From positions 5,280,147 through 5,344,146 of the forward strand of contig OY365809.1 of assembly GCA_959347315.1 (NCBI GenBank): a stretch of DNA of 64,000 nt, written 5' to 3'. The position numbers and the translations under genes are program-made. Each line of letters begins with the position of its first letter. The stretch's first letter is position 1. The notes beneath the pieces are model-generated. The model was not told the DNA's origin and did no database searches. It worked only from the letters and a program-made list of their open reading frames with translations. Shown one piece after another: positions 33,450-46,180 of the stretch. The stretch is from Bimastos eiseni. Lineage: Eukaryota > Annelida > Clitellata > Crassiclitellata > Lumbricidae.

Positions 33450-33835
33450 TGTATCGTCTTCCCAAACAGATGTTGTTCAGTCATGCGTATCCGATTTTAT
33501 TCCGGCATGCATATCCAGTGCCATTCAATCATGTATATTCAATGTTGTTCAGTCATGCATATTCGGTGTTATTCAATCATGCATATCCAGTTATTCAGTC
33601 ATACACATCCGGTGTTATTCAGTCATGCATATCTGGTGTTGTTCAGTCATGCATATCTAGTGTTATTCAGTCATGCATATCCGGTGTTAGTCAGTCGTGC
33701 ATATCCGGCGTTAGTCGGTCATGCATATCCAGTGTTATTCAGCCACACATATCCAGTGTTAATCAGTCATGCATATCAAGTGTTAATCAGTCATGCATAT
33801 CCAGTGTTAATCAGCCACGCGTATCCAGCGTACTG
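33450..33835. repeat. 24-bp minisatellite, about 16 copies
   Basis: The unit resembles GTTATTCAGTCATGCATATC followed by CAGT, with drift (GTTAATCAG, GTTGTTCAG). Because 24 is a multiple of three, all three plus frames stay open for 100-180 codons. I regard them as artefacts. Confidence 0.92.
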
Positions 33836-34039
33836 CAAAATGCTAATTCTGTCTGTACGCACGGTCTCTTATCAGATCATAAATTATTGATTCCAGTGCC
33901 TTTAAGAGAACACAATCGATAGTATTTAAATTCGCAGTTTGATTAAATTTTAATGAATTCTAATTTTATTCTCGTTCGGCTTTTGTGTTATCTTAAACTG
34001 ATTGTTAATTTGATAAAATCGTTTCATGCAAAATCTTGT

Positions 34040-34044
<5 letters not shown>

Positions 34045-34072
<28 letters not shown>
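34045..34072. repeat. (AT)n tract
   Basis: A pure AT dinucleotide run. A GAT/GAC-rich trinucleotide tract follows at 34130-34212. Confidence 0.9.
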
Positions 34073-34076
<4 letters not shown>

Positions 34077-34899
34077 CTTATTCTCACGAAATGATTATAG
34101 ATATTCTTATTTTACCAAGGTCGATGGTGATTGATGATGTCGATGTTGTTGTTGTTGATGATGATGATGAAGAGGAGGGGGACGACGACGACAACGATGA
34201 TGACGATGATGTTTTATTGCAACCGTTTGATTTTAAAATAACATAAAATTATAATAATAATAATGCTAACGAACATTGTTGTCATAAGTCTATCGCTATT
34301 GTCATTATATCTTAAAAATGTGAAGAGATAGTGACTTGTCTTTGACGAAGACCGTCTACACAGAGAACCCGAGAAATGCCTAATATACACGTATCTCTCT
34401 AAATTAATTAGAAGGCTAATTAAAGGGTAAATTTTTTCCGCTATTTCTGTTCAACCTGCGCCATTGGGCAACTCCTCCATAATTTTACATTGTTGGAAGA
34501 CAAGGAGAGGATTGGTCAAACGCCATCATATGCCGAGGCTAAGAAAATGATGTCGATAGCACCTCTAAGTTCTATAAGCAAGAAATTTAACTATGCATAC
34601 ATGTATCTTATACCAAAGATTAGAGTTCCAGCAACTGTGTTCGTTGAATGCCTACAGACGTTTTTATTTGTGTCTCTGTCGCTATCGGCGTTGTTCCTGT
34701 TCTTTCTTGCTGTTGTTCGTGTTGCTGTTGTCTCCGTTCTTTGCGTAAGTGTTATAAATATTGTAGTTGCCGCTGTCATCCTTTATGTTGTTCTTCCTGT
34801 ATATTATCTGCTTCGGTCACCAGAGGGAGGTGGTGTATAGAAAAACTGTCATCGCTGATGAATGCCGTAACTGCATACAATGACAGTGTACGTATGTAT

Positions 34900-35025
34900 C
34901 CCTGTGTGTGTGCGTGTGTGTGTATGTATGTTTGTGCAGGTGTGTGTGTGTGTGTGTGTATGTTTGTGCAGGTGTGTGTGTGTATATGTATGTGTGTGTG
35001 TAATATTTTATATGTGACGTGTGAG
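34900..35025. repeat. (GT)n repeat with internal duplication
   Basis: A GT-rich tract in which a GTATGTTTGTGCAGGTGTGT block occurs twice. Confidence 0.85.
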
Positions 35026-35369
35026 TCTGTTGGTGCATGCGTCTGTATGCATGTTTGACTGAGTTGCTGCAGTTGTGACAGCTCGGTTTCTTATTGAACG
35101 AATATTGAGCTGAGCTGAATTGAATCTGTGCGCATGCGCATTGCGTATGTCTGTCTATATGTGTATGTAGTTAGTCGTGTGTCCATGTACATGTGGGTGT
35201 CTAGCTTAAAGACTTCTAGACCAGTTCCGTCTGTCTCTCTGTCCATGCGTCTTTATGTGAGTCCATAGATATGTGAATGTATGTGTTTGCTGGCGTGTCT
35301 GTCTTTGTCTGTTTGTCTGTCTGTCCGTCTACAGTTTTCTTCACCATCAATGGTGCAGTTTATCTCTGT

Positions 35370-35741
35370 CGTCGTCATAATCATCATTCATTGTCATAAT
35401 CATTAATCCCTGTCATCACAATCACACAATCACCAATGTCATCGTGTGCACCATTTTTGTTATCACCAACATGATCCGCATGATTGATGGCGTCATTGCC
35501 ATCATCATCGTCGTCATCATCATCATCGTCGTCGACATCATCGCCATCATCATCGTTATCAAACAACATCACATTTATAATATTTAGTATTTATTAGGGT
35601 AGTAGCTTTATCTTACTTGTCATCATCACCATCGTCGTCGACATCATCGTCATCATCATCATCATTATCAAACAGCATCAATATTTATAATAGTTAGTAT
35701 TCATTAGGATAGTAGCTTTATCTTTCTTGTCATCATCATCA

Positions 35742-35773
<32 letters not shown>

Positions 35774-35835
35774 GTCGTCGTCGTCATCATCATCATCATC
35801 ACCATGACTGTCATCATCACCATTATCATCATCAG
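35370..35835. repeat. (CAT/CGT)n region containing a 110-bp tandem duplication
   Basis: A trinucleotide repeat region on the plus strand. Within it, AGTAGCTTTATCTT at 35601 recurs at 35711, and the preceding non-repetitive text (TTATCAAACA...ATTTATAATA) recurs with the same offset. So a 110-bp unit containing both simple and unique sequence was duplicated (about 35520-35738). Confidence 0.85.
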
Positions 35836-36814
35836 ACTCGTCGATTTATTAAATATCATCATCGCAGCCAAAGATAGCTGTCGAGCTTCCATCGTAGCAA
35901 TGGCATATCGTATTGCTGGTGATCGGGGATCTTGTTCTAGTTCCCGCTCAGCCTTCAGCAGCCGACAGCAACAATGGAATGAATCAAGTCGACAACATAG
36001 TCATCGTCGTCATCATATTTTGCATCTCTCGTCTGCATACATAAAAGTCTCTGATAAAAGAAGTCTTCGACGAGTCTATCGAATCCAGACAGTCGCCATC
36101 TGATGGACCGCAGCGTCGCCTTGCGAGTATGCGGCGGTATGCATGCTTCTGTCTGTGCATGTCTGTTCGATTCTAGGAATATACTATCTGATAATTTTTA
36201 TATTATAGGGAGAAATAATAATAAAGGCCTTTTTTAGAAGACAAAAACCTGTCTAAGAACCAACACCATAGTGTCTTAATATTTCATCACTTTGATCTCG
36301 CAGTTCTTGAGTGACTCCACTAAAACTGTCTCTTCACTCATTTCGTTCCACGCTGATGAAAAATCTTTGCTTGATGGTCATTGTGATTTCCTTTTTATGT
36401 CCTTGTATTCCACTTCTGTTAGCCAGATGGAAATTAAAGTCTCGACAATTATACTGCTTCTTCGTTCGTCTTCAGCTTGTAGGCCTATACGCCGCAATTA
36501 TAGATCACCTCTGCATCTTATTTTATTTATCCAGCGATGTTAATAGAATTTCTCCAATTTCTCCGCATTGGTCAATATTACACCCTTTCCAATCATCGTT
36601 CAATGATCGTTGTTGCACTCATTTGCACGTTTTGTCTTTTGCAAATAACATATTGCAGTCAATACTCCAAGTGAGGTCTGACTTGATCGCGTGTGTGTGT
36701 TTGCGTGCGAGTGTTTGTTGGCAATTGTGCGTGTTTAACTATTTATATGTGTAGGCCCCTATTTGTGCATGCGTAAGGGTGTTTTTTGTGTTTATGAAAT
36801 TTAAATTGAAAGCG

Positions 36815-36872
36815 AAATTCTTGAAATTTGATATCGCTCTTCTTCCAACATCATCTGCTCAGAAGTCGCAAT
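36815..36872 (-). mobile_element. tRNA-derived SINE, truncated copy 3
   Basis: Only the 3' part: on the minus strand ...CTTCTGAGCAGATGATGTTG, GAAGAAGAGCGATATCAAAT, TTCAAG. It matches the 3' end of the copies at 24080 and 26245; the tRNA head is absent. Confidence 0.75.
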
Positions 36873-36889
36873 GCTCGTGTGACTTTTCT

Positions 36890-37085
36890 TTTGCCTGTGT
36901 TTCTTCACGTGTGGTTTTGAGGGTGTGTGTATTTGTGTGTTACTTGTATGTGTGTTCGTGTGTGTTTGTTTGTTTGTTTGTGTGCGTCCGTGTGTGTGTG
37001 CTTTCAATTGTATGCGCTGGTCAATTGTGGATGCGTGTGTTTGCGTGGGTGTGTACTGTAGGTGCATATGAGTGTGTGTTTGATT
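36890..37085. repeat. degenerate (GT)n tract
   Basis: TGTG/TTTG-rich simple sequence next to the truncated SINE. Confidence 0.75.
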
Positions 37086-37436
37086 GTCCTCCATATATCA
37101 CAGTCCGTCATAAAGACATCCACGCGTCGTCGGTGCAATGTGTGCCAATGGTATTTCTCGACCATTATACGCACATACCCTGCATGCCTTCTCCTTCTTT
37201 TCTTCTCTCTTCTTCTCATCAGTCCGTCCATTTTCTGTTCTTCGCCTGCTTTACTTCTGCTGCTGCAGCTAATTCTGATGCTGCTATAAACTGTCTTAAC
37301 AACCTGGATTCAGAGCCTGGTCATAGCACTCTCTCCTCATCGAACACAATGTGTCCCTCTCCCAGACTATCTGCATCTGAAAGGCTCTCAGCCGTCTTCT
37401 TAATCCCACTACAGAGTACGTGATTTTGTCTGATTT

Positions 37437-37536
37437 GTTGCTTTTTAACGACAATGTGTCAGAACAAAGATGATCAGCGTCGCCCTTAATCCAGGCTTGG
37501 GACTGGCACTACCAAAGATCAGGCACTGGTGGAGTT
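37437..37536 (-). repeat. dispersed repeat A, copy 5 (inverted)
   Basis: The reverse complement carries GGTAGTGCCAGTCCCAAGCC, GGGCGACGCTGATCATC and CATTGTCGTTAAAAAGCAAC, matching the plus-strand copies. Confidence 0.75.
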
Positions 37537-37599
37537 ATTCATTAACTGCTTAACGGTGCTATTTATATAAAATCAATCAATCGATCAAGGCCATGTTTA

Positions 37600-38960
37600 T
37601 TTTCAAGGATCAATCTTCACAAGTGCAAACACATAAAGGTAGTTTATGGACGCTAGAAACCAAGTACCATAAACGCACAAGAGAGATCACAACAAATCAC
37701 AGAAACTCAAGAGCGGGTGTGGACTCTACCGAGAAGGATGGAAGTGTTAATTATAATAGACTAAAGGGCAACAATGGCAGTTATAGAAGAGTTGGCAACG
37801 TAAGGAATGATGTCGCCAGGGCCAGTGGAGTTGAAACTTTCAATGACCTAACCAAATTGATGATCTGCATTTCAGAGGTTGGGATTATTCCCAATGATCA
37901 CACAGGAGGCGGGCTAGGCATAAATTGGTCAGAAAAGGCAAGTCGTATTCGGAATATTCGAAGCTAAAGAGGATCGAATTTTAGTTAAATAATTGTTAAA
38001 CGCTCTAGAAATCTATACTTGGGTCATGTAATTGCTCACGAGCAATCAAAAATAGCTCCGGTAAGCAGGAATCTTTGTGGGAATTTAGAATGTGTTGATA
38101 GTTTTTAATATTTTGTTTAAATAACTTCACACTGGAGGAAGAGGTCAGAATGGTATAATGACTCACAATGGTTTGTGACAGTTTTTAAAGTTATTGTGGA
38201 GTCTTTTTTAACTCGGTTCACTAAAAATCCTGCATTTAGCAGAATTAGTTAGAGTAAGCGCGGGAAAAGGATAGAGGTCGAAGAAATGGACAATCGTCAA
38301 GTAAGTGGTCACTAATATCCTTAATGAAAATGCAAAAACCTTGGTTGAAGTTAGTGCAATTAGTAAGGATGTTGTCAATGACTGTAGCAGAGGAATCGAT
38401 GATTCGAGTTTGACTAAGTATAGTTTGTACAAATTTATGAGATTCCGTGGTGTAAATGAAGATTAGTTCAGTAGTGGTCCGCAATGCGAAAAAAGGAGGA
38501 CAATGAAGTCCTCAGCAAGAAAAATTCTGTTCTTTAATTTAGATAACTTGGATGAGGTAGTATATGAAAGTCGGCTTAAAAAGTCATTTATAGAAAGTCC
38601 TGTGGATCTGTAAATTGAGCCAATTGTTATATCCTTATTCCTGTACTGAGGCAGTTTAATATAAATTAAAGACTCAAAAGTGTCCAACCCAGATTTAAAC
38701 ATATTGCCCTCTATATACGCTGGAAAGTACCACTGGAACGAATAAGCTGACCAATACCCCACCGTACCATCCGCTACAGATTTGCGGATTATGAATGGAA
38801 ATAGAGGCAGACAAATTGTCCTTCAACCTGGTTTCCGTAAGAGCTACGATGTCTGCATTAGAGTGGAGTAAGAGGAGACTGATATAAGCGATTTATTAAC
38901 AGTTCGTGCCTTGACAGGTGAATGATACGAACTGTGTTGTGAAAACCTCATTACCTGCGC
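37600..38960 (-). mobile_element. decayed LINE: endonuclease domain and start of reverse transcriptase
   Basis: Read on the minus strand with frameshifts and stops. NADIVALTETRLKDNL (about 38860) is the APE-type endonuclease opening; DITIGSIYRSTGLSINDFL follows at about 38600. RIIDSSATVIDNILTN and KDISDHL (38300-38420) are the late endonuclease motifs. SFNSTGPGDIIPYVANSSIT (about 37820) matches the segment before the first reverse transcriptase motif. Later reverse transcriptase motifs are absent. The family is CR1/Jockey-like; the exact clade is not assigned. Confidence 0.75.
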
Positions 38961-38999
38961 TGTCCTTATACGATCTGGAGTAAGTAGACCTAGTATTGT

Positions 39000-40581
39000 A
39001 AACATTTAACCAGCATCAAGGCCAGACTCATTCAATAAAAAAAACGTTGCTCCTCATCATAATCAACTAATTATGGGCGTCATTCCCAGAAGTGATAAGG
39101 TCCAGAACAGAATTCAACCTAGAAACAGTGTCATCGTTATCATCGTTAGTAAAGGCATTCTCAATATTAGCAAAAAGGTAGATTAGACGAAAGTCATTGA
39201 AAAGGAATCCAGGTAAATTCCCCGAGTTCCAAATAGGAGGCTACTTCAGAACATTTCTGGTGATAATTACTTTTACATGCAGTACAGCAATGTTAAAATT
39301 GGTTCTCAGAGAAAGATAGCTTGTAGGAAGCGCATTGAATCAGCAAAAAGAAAGCTAAACTAATGAGATTTATAAGACGAACAAGAGGTACATGTACATG
39401 ACTAGACACACACCAGTAGACTGAGGCAGTGCCCGTCGATGGAACAAAAGTATCAGAGAAGAAGCAATAAATTAAGATGAACAGGGAAGGAAACAGGCTT
39501 ACTCAAGCACTACTTCTGGGCAATTTATCAGTGCGGGGTAAATATACAGATTGGTCATTAATAAGTGTGAACCATTCTTAAAATCAGCTGATATTAGAAA
39601 CCAAAACACAATATCCAACGACGCAAAAACATCAGTGAACAGATGTTCACGTGCACGGTCTGCGAAAACCGAGCAATAAATAAGCTAAGATTAAAAATCT
39701 TACACTGATCAAACTGATACAGCGATTATGAGCAATGGTTAACTCTATATAAACACATTGCGCTTTATCTTCCACTTCCGTTCTCTGCTGTCACCTGCCT
39801 TCTATCACTCGTCATCCATCTATAACCTCTCTTCAAATCCGTCCTTTCTTCCCTCCGTCGTTATTTCTAGTAGTAAGGGAGGAGACTCACTGTTCGGTGC
39901 CAAACGCTGCGAAGTAGTGTGGCCAAGCGACGCGTAGGCATACAGAGTCTGGTTGCAGAAGCATATAATTTTACACAAACACTGTACTCAAATCAGTTAT
40001 TTTACATTGAGGAGCATTTCGCAGTCAAGTCAATGAGTTCCTTTAAGCACAGTATATCAGAGATTGTACGCAACCTTCTGGCTTGTAGAGTGATAACACC
40101 AGGTCCAATTTCTAACTCGTAGTTTTAAATTGAATGGACGAACTTAATTAAGTCAAACAAGACTCAGTGCCAACAGATTCTAAATTGTCTGCTCAGGGTG
40201 TGTTCTCAACTTTTCCTGTCTAGTTCCGTTTTAGCCACGATATAGTACTTGGAAACATCAGACATTCTTTGACCTGTGTATGCATCCAACGCAAGCGATT
40301 ACTCTGAAACCCAGAGGCGTTTCTGACGTCGGCCTTCGTCGTTGGTCCTTTTTCAGTCGCTTCGTAACCAGATATAAATAAGGCTCTTCCAGTCAACGTG
40401 CACTGTGACCCAAAGAGTGCGTTAAGAGAACAGACACTCGCAGTATTACGAGAGATACACTTTGCACTTGCTATGTCAATTTTCCTCTCTGTCTCTGTAT
40501 CTCTGTCTGTCTGTCCATCTGTGTCTGTCTGTCTATCTGTGTCTGTCTCTGTACGTCTGTCTGTGTGTGTCTCTCTCTCTG

Positions 40582-40634
<53 letters not shown>

Positions 40635-41165
40635 ACGCCACACTATGAAATACCCCAAGGACAACAGGTGCTCCTTTGACTATCAATGACACCGTTGCGG
40701 CGTTAATGAGACCATCGCATAAATGGACGCAGCGTTCCATTACATGATACATAACATACCGCAAAAGATGGCGTAAGATGAGATGACATAACATAATATG
40801 ATAATTAACGTAGGACAAAGTAATTACTTTAAGCGTGCATAGCACAATATAAGATATTATAACATGGCGTAAGAAAAGAGCATAACACCATAAACTCAAT
40901 ATAACATAACATACCAACCACGATGTACAGAGACTCAACACAATGCAATTCGTTATTACGACATTTGAATTAATCTAATTAATGCCGTGCATCGACCGAC
41001 CGGAAAGGACTGCATTAATTATTAGTCACGTATTAATTAAGACGCAGTCAAGCGGTCAAGCACGCTTGTGGCACACGTATGTATGTGAGCGTTAGCTTTA
41101 GAAATCGGAGAATACATGTATGACCAACGATTTATGATGCGCTTTATGATGCGACCTATTCCATA
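39000..41165. other. 2 kb without recognised genes
   Basis: It contains a (CT)n microsatellite at 40569-40632, preceded by a degenerate (TCTG)n tract at 40480-40568. The region 40740-40930 is rich in ATAACATA-type words. Open frames such as 39919-40122 are unrecognised. Confidence 0.5.
40480..40632. repeat. (TCTG)n then (CT)n simple repeat
   Basis: A degenerate TCTGTCTG tract running into a pure CT run of about 60 bases. Confidence 0.95.
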
Positions 41166-41169
41166 TTCC

Positions 41170-42007
41170 CAGTGATCGACTTAGTCGAATGCCTCCGGTC
41201 GATTTGGCTTGACCGATTCGATCAACTTAGTCGACTAGACGACCTCTCGTCGACTTCATCAACCGGGCAAATAAACGATCGACTTGGTCGACTTGTATTG
41301 ACTTGGACTATTATCCTCCTGGAAAAATTGATGGCGTTTGTTGCATTCTTATATGCCAATCCCTAAACTGATCACGATTTTCAATTGCACACTCTTACTA
41401 AAATTATAAGACTAATTGAACTGACGGCTGGGCTACAAGGGAAACTCCTACGGTAAGGTGCATAAATGTGTTCTAATTAAAAATATAAGACGCCAATTAT
41501 AGAGGACGCGCGGTGTCTATTGCGTAGTTAGCAAGAAGCTTCACACTGCCAAAGATTATTGAAGTTAGTTACTACAGTAGTTTTTTCACAGTTCAAACGA
41601 TATTAATGTGACAGCAAAATACTAAATGTCCCAGTGTAATAACAACAGACCTAATAATTATAACTATAATTCATTGTCCAAACATTGTAAACATGTTAGT
41701 ATCAAACTAATAGATGCATATTAAACAAATTCATTCAACTCTTAGAACTTCAATCAATTAACCAATGTGAATTTGATATAGCGCCCCTTCAAGGAATCTA
41801 CTCAGAGGAGCTCACACTTCTGCATTTGCGTGTAATAGCTCACAATATATCGCATGGGTAATTGTTTCACGTAGCCTCGGAAAGAGCGAGTGAAATATCT
41901 CAAAGTCGCATCAAGTCGAATAAACAGCGATCGACTTCCTGCAAGAAGATCGAGTCGACTTGGCCCATGAACAACCGACTTGATCGACTTACTCGATCGA
42001 TCACATT
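41170..42007. mobile_element. candidate hAT-like element with CGACTTGRTCGA arrays
   Basis: Dense arrays of the words GATCGACTT, GTCGACTTGG and TCGACTTGTCGA-like variants occur at 41171-41310 and again at 41895-42003, flanking about 600 bp of unrelated DNA. The left edge reads CAGTGATCGACTTAGTCGA. The right edge is ...ACTCGATCGATCACATT, whose complement AATGTGATCGATCGAG is a partial inverted match. I found no target duplication, so the right end may be damaged. A LINE tail (GATATAGCGCC, about 41772) is inserted inside. The layout parallels 29481-30655 and 13847-14545. Confidence 0.5.
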
Positions 42008-42009
42008 AG

Positions 42010-43920
42010 CTGCACGCTATGACAATGAATGGACTTGAAGATGTCACAATAATAATTACTAAAATTAAAATTCCTTGTATGAATAATTTATAGCTTCTAT
42101 CGCGCCAGCGTCTAATACAAGAGGTCTGAGTGGATGGAGTTTCCAAAAATCCAGGCCATATAAAAGCGGATGAAAATCCAGCTGCAATTTGCCAAATATT
42201 GCACAAAAACGACATCATTTCAATCACATGTTCAAGTCTTACGGAGCTTAGCATAGATAAATATGAATTGAGGCGGCATGACGGTACGTCACACAAAGGA
42301 ATCAAAGAAACCAACTTTCTACATGACGCTCCATTCGATTCAGTGGGAACCGACGTCATTTAATCCTAGGACTTAATCGAGTATCATGAAAATGTTTTCT
42401 CTGTGGAAGGAATCGATCGCATGAACCATGCAGTGGAGGACGACAGGGAGAGAGCGAACGACACAATGTGAATTACCATTCACTCTGCTGATCAATTTTC
42501 CAGTCAAAGTAACAAGATTTCCCGATTCAATACCCAACCAATGACATTAATACACTGGGCTTTCTCTACTCTCTGCTTGAAGTATCTGCAGTGTCTCGTT
42601 ATAGCAAGGACTACAGTATCGTTACAACAATCGCCGACATCGAGTATCTTGCAACAAATTGCATGCGCCATCGCCTTAACTGACTGCGGTCTGTAAAATT
42701 GCTCGAAGTCCAAAAATGTAGTTCTGTGTATCTTAATGCCTCAGTGTCTCCCTGTGTATCTCTTCGATCTCTCACGCGCCTCTGGACTTTGGAGGAAGGA
42801 CAATGTCAAACTAGAGAATTACAAAATGTAATGTAATATATTATACGTATTGTATTGCACAATCGCAGGCATATAGGCACACTAGAGAGTGATATTATAA
42901 CAAAATAAGTCTCCGTCCCCACCAACTATGTCCCCATTTCATTCCCACCCCATCCCAATTACGATTTCAAAATAACAATATAAAAATGATTATGCGCACG
43001 CCATAAACCGTTCTACTTAAATCCTAAGTCTTTAAACATATTTTTTATCTGAAATTGAAAGTATGTAAATAGTCAAGGAATTCAGTTATATAGCGCCATG
43101 GTGAAAACTTTATTTAGCTTCATGGATTGTAGTTAATGTCAACAGTTCTCTAATGCATACAAATGCATACATACAACACAAACACACAATCATGCATACA
43201 TACATGCACGCATATTTGCAGCATATTGCTTGCATACATACATCATGCACATATATTTACATATAGTCAATGGAATTGTGAAAACATATATGCAAATTAT
43301 GCTATATGACATATGAAAAACATCAGAGACTAAACGTCAAAACTAATGAAAATGGATTTGTTTGTCACTTCAGCGGTCGTAAATTTTCAACCGATTCAGC
43401 GTTTAATTAATGTTATTTATCATGGGCCACAAAGAATTGCCACGTCCTTCCCACTCTGCCTGATGCTTCATTGCAACTCAGTGAACAGACTTACTTACAC
43501 GTCCAGTTGCAAAGACAAAAACACCAACACAGCAACGCACACGGATTTGAAACGATTGCATCCATCGAAGCCACACGCACTACAATTTGAAGACCATTAC
43601 AGATGCAATCACAAGCTCAAGTAACAATAGGCTAACATATTTTGCAATTAAATAGACATAACAGTAATGGTAATAATAAAAAATACATCATATTTTAATA
43701 CCAATAATAATAAAGACAATTATTTTAATAATTAAAAAAATTAAAATAATGATGATAGTAGCAACAATAATAATTGTTATTTAATTACAATAACTGATAA
43801 ATGTGAGTCAAATGAAAGCCTAAATGCAAGTGAATTATAATCTGTTAGAACCTAATAATAATTAATATCATAGTTTAAACAGAAAGTCATTTTTTCATAT
43901 TCAAACTCAACCGAGCCTCG
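42010..43920. other. 1.9 kb without recognised genes
   Basis: AT-rich, with a retroposon-tail motif CAGTTATATAGCGCC at about 43084 (minus orientation) and a degenerate (ACAT)n stretch at 43150-43260. The frame 43346-43624 has no recognisable similarity. Confidence 0.5.
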
Positions 43921-44241
43921 TCTATTCATCCATCCATTAATTAATTAATTAATTAATTCATTCATTAGTGCATCAATTAATTAATTCATCCATCCATTCA
44001 TTCATCCAGCCGTCCATTCATTCGTTCGTCCATCCGTTCATTTATCCATCCATCCATCCGACTGTGATCAACTTATCTATTCATCCATTCATGAACTCTT
44101 CCATAGATTAATTCATCGATTCATCTATCCATCTTCGATCTATCCATAGATGTTTTCATCCATCCATCTGGCCCCCGTCCTCTCACATAATCTCCGTTCT
44201 CATCCATTCATCCAAAGATTTATTTATTCATCCATCCGTTC
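43920..44241. repeat. degenerate (CATT)/(CATC)n tetranucleotide region
   Basis: Irregular ATTC/ATCC/TTAA units leading into the ordered minisatellite that follows. Confidence 0.85.
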
Positions 44242-45360
44242 GTCCATCAATTAACCCATCTACCCATTCATTCACCCATCACCCACCCATTTACCCATCT
44301 ACCCATTCATCCATTCACTCACCCATCTACCACCCATTCACTCATCTACCCATTCATTCACCCATCACCCACCCATTTACCCATCTACCCATCCATCCAT
44401 TCACTCACCCATCTACCACCCATTCACTCATCTACCCATTCATTCACCCATCACCCACCCATTTACCCATCTACCCATCCATCCATTCACTCACCCATCT
44501 ACCACCCATTCACTCATCTACCCATTCATTCACCCATCACCCACCCATTTACCCATCTACCCATCCACCCATTGACCCACCCATCTACCACCCATTCACT
44601 CATCTACCCATTCATTCACCCATCACCCACCCATTTACCCATCTACCCATCCATCCATTCACTCACCCATCTACCACCCATTCACTCATCTACCCATTCA
44701 TTCACCCATCACCCACCCATTTACCCATCTACCCATCCATCCATTCACTCACCCATCTACCACCCATTCACTCATCTACCCATTCATTCACCCATCACCC
44801 ACCCATTTACCCATCTACCCATCCATCCATTCACTCACCCATCTACCACCCATTCACTCATCTACCCATTCATTCACCCATCACCCACCCATTTACCCAT
44901 CTACCCATCCATCCATTCACTCACCCATCTACCACCCATTCACTCATCTACCCATTCATTCACCCATCACCCACCCATTTACCCATCTACCCATCCATCC
45001 ATTCACTCACCCATCTACCACCCATTCACTCATCTACCCATTCATTCACCCATCACCCACCCATTTACCCATCTACCCATCCACCCATTGACCCACCCAT
45101 CTACCACCCATTCACTCATCTACCCATTCATTCACCCATCACCCACCCATTTACCCATCTACCCATCCATCCATTCACTCACCCATCTACCACCCATTCA
45201 CTCATCTACCCATTCATTCACCCATCACCCACCCATTTACCCATCTACCCATCCATCCATTCACTCACCCATCTACCACCCATTCACTCATCTACCCATT
45301 CATTCACCCATCACCCACCCATTTACCCATCTACCCATCCACCCATTGACCCACCCATCA
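44242..45360. repeat. 86-bp minisatellite, about 13 copies
   Basis: The unit is itself built from degenerate CCAT words. TACCACCCATTCACTCATCT recurs at 44328, 44414, 44500 and 44586, exactly every 86 bases. A variant unit with CCACCCATTGACCCACCC appears near 44565, 45083 and 45341, that is 6 and 3 units apart. The 295-codon open frame (44572-45459) is an artefact of stop-free CCAT sequence. Confidence 0.95.
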
Positions 45361-45459
45361 TCCAATCAATATTCAATTGTTTCATCCTTTCTTCCCCATC
45401 TCAACACTTCTGCACCCCTTCAACAGTCTCCCTCTCTTCCCCCTCTAGTCCTCCTATAA

Positions 45460-46180
45460 CCATTCTTAAGACGGGTGTCGTTAACCGGAGCACACGCTCG
45501 TTACTCAAGACTCGCAGATAAATCTGGGGATCATGAGATAATGTCCTGTTAGAACGAGTATCATCGGCCTCCTAACGACAGCCTCGCTTGGCATCAGAGG
45601 CAGGTGACATCAGTTCCAGCATAAATCAGGCACCGTGCTGCCTCCTCCTCCTGTGACCAAGGTGGGTTCATCTGCGACAGGGGCCATCAGTTAAGCATCC
45701 CTTTAATTATTCAGACATTGAAGACGTCGCCGATCGTGCCCTGTACGTCAAGCCCAACAGACGACACCTGCGGCTTAAAGGAAAAGGTAGCCTACCCTTT
45801 TTCGCCCCTTTCGACGCCTTCCCTCTCTTTCATGCCTTCATTTAATTCTTCCCCGAGATGAGAATAGATTAGATTAAAGTCAGACCCGATTTGATATGAT
45901 TTGATTTGATTTGATTACATCATATTCATAATAGATTAAACCGGATCAGATATTTCTCTTTCGCCGTTGTTTAGTGTCTGTCGTCTCCTTCTGTTTGAAC
46001 CTTCTTCGTCTGTCTCTGTCATTTTCACCTTCCTCCGTCTTCTTCCCATCCTCACAATCTGATTTCTTACTTTCACTTTCATTCTTCTGCCATCAGTTAA
46101 TTTGTCTCTCTTCTCAATAGTCATCTTCTCTCGCTCAACACAATCACCTGCATCATCGCAAGAATCTTAATCATCATCCT
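45460..46180. other. intervening sequence, nothing recognised
   Basis: It includes a short run of GATTT words (45890-45920). No gene was seen. Confidence 0.5.

Noticed and set aside
44572..45459. 295-codon open frame rich in His, Pro, Ser and Thr
   Set aside because: It is the 86-bp CCAT-based minisatellite, which lacks stop triplets by composition.
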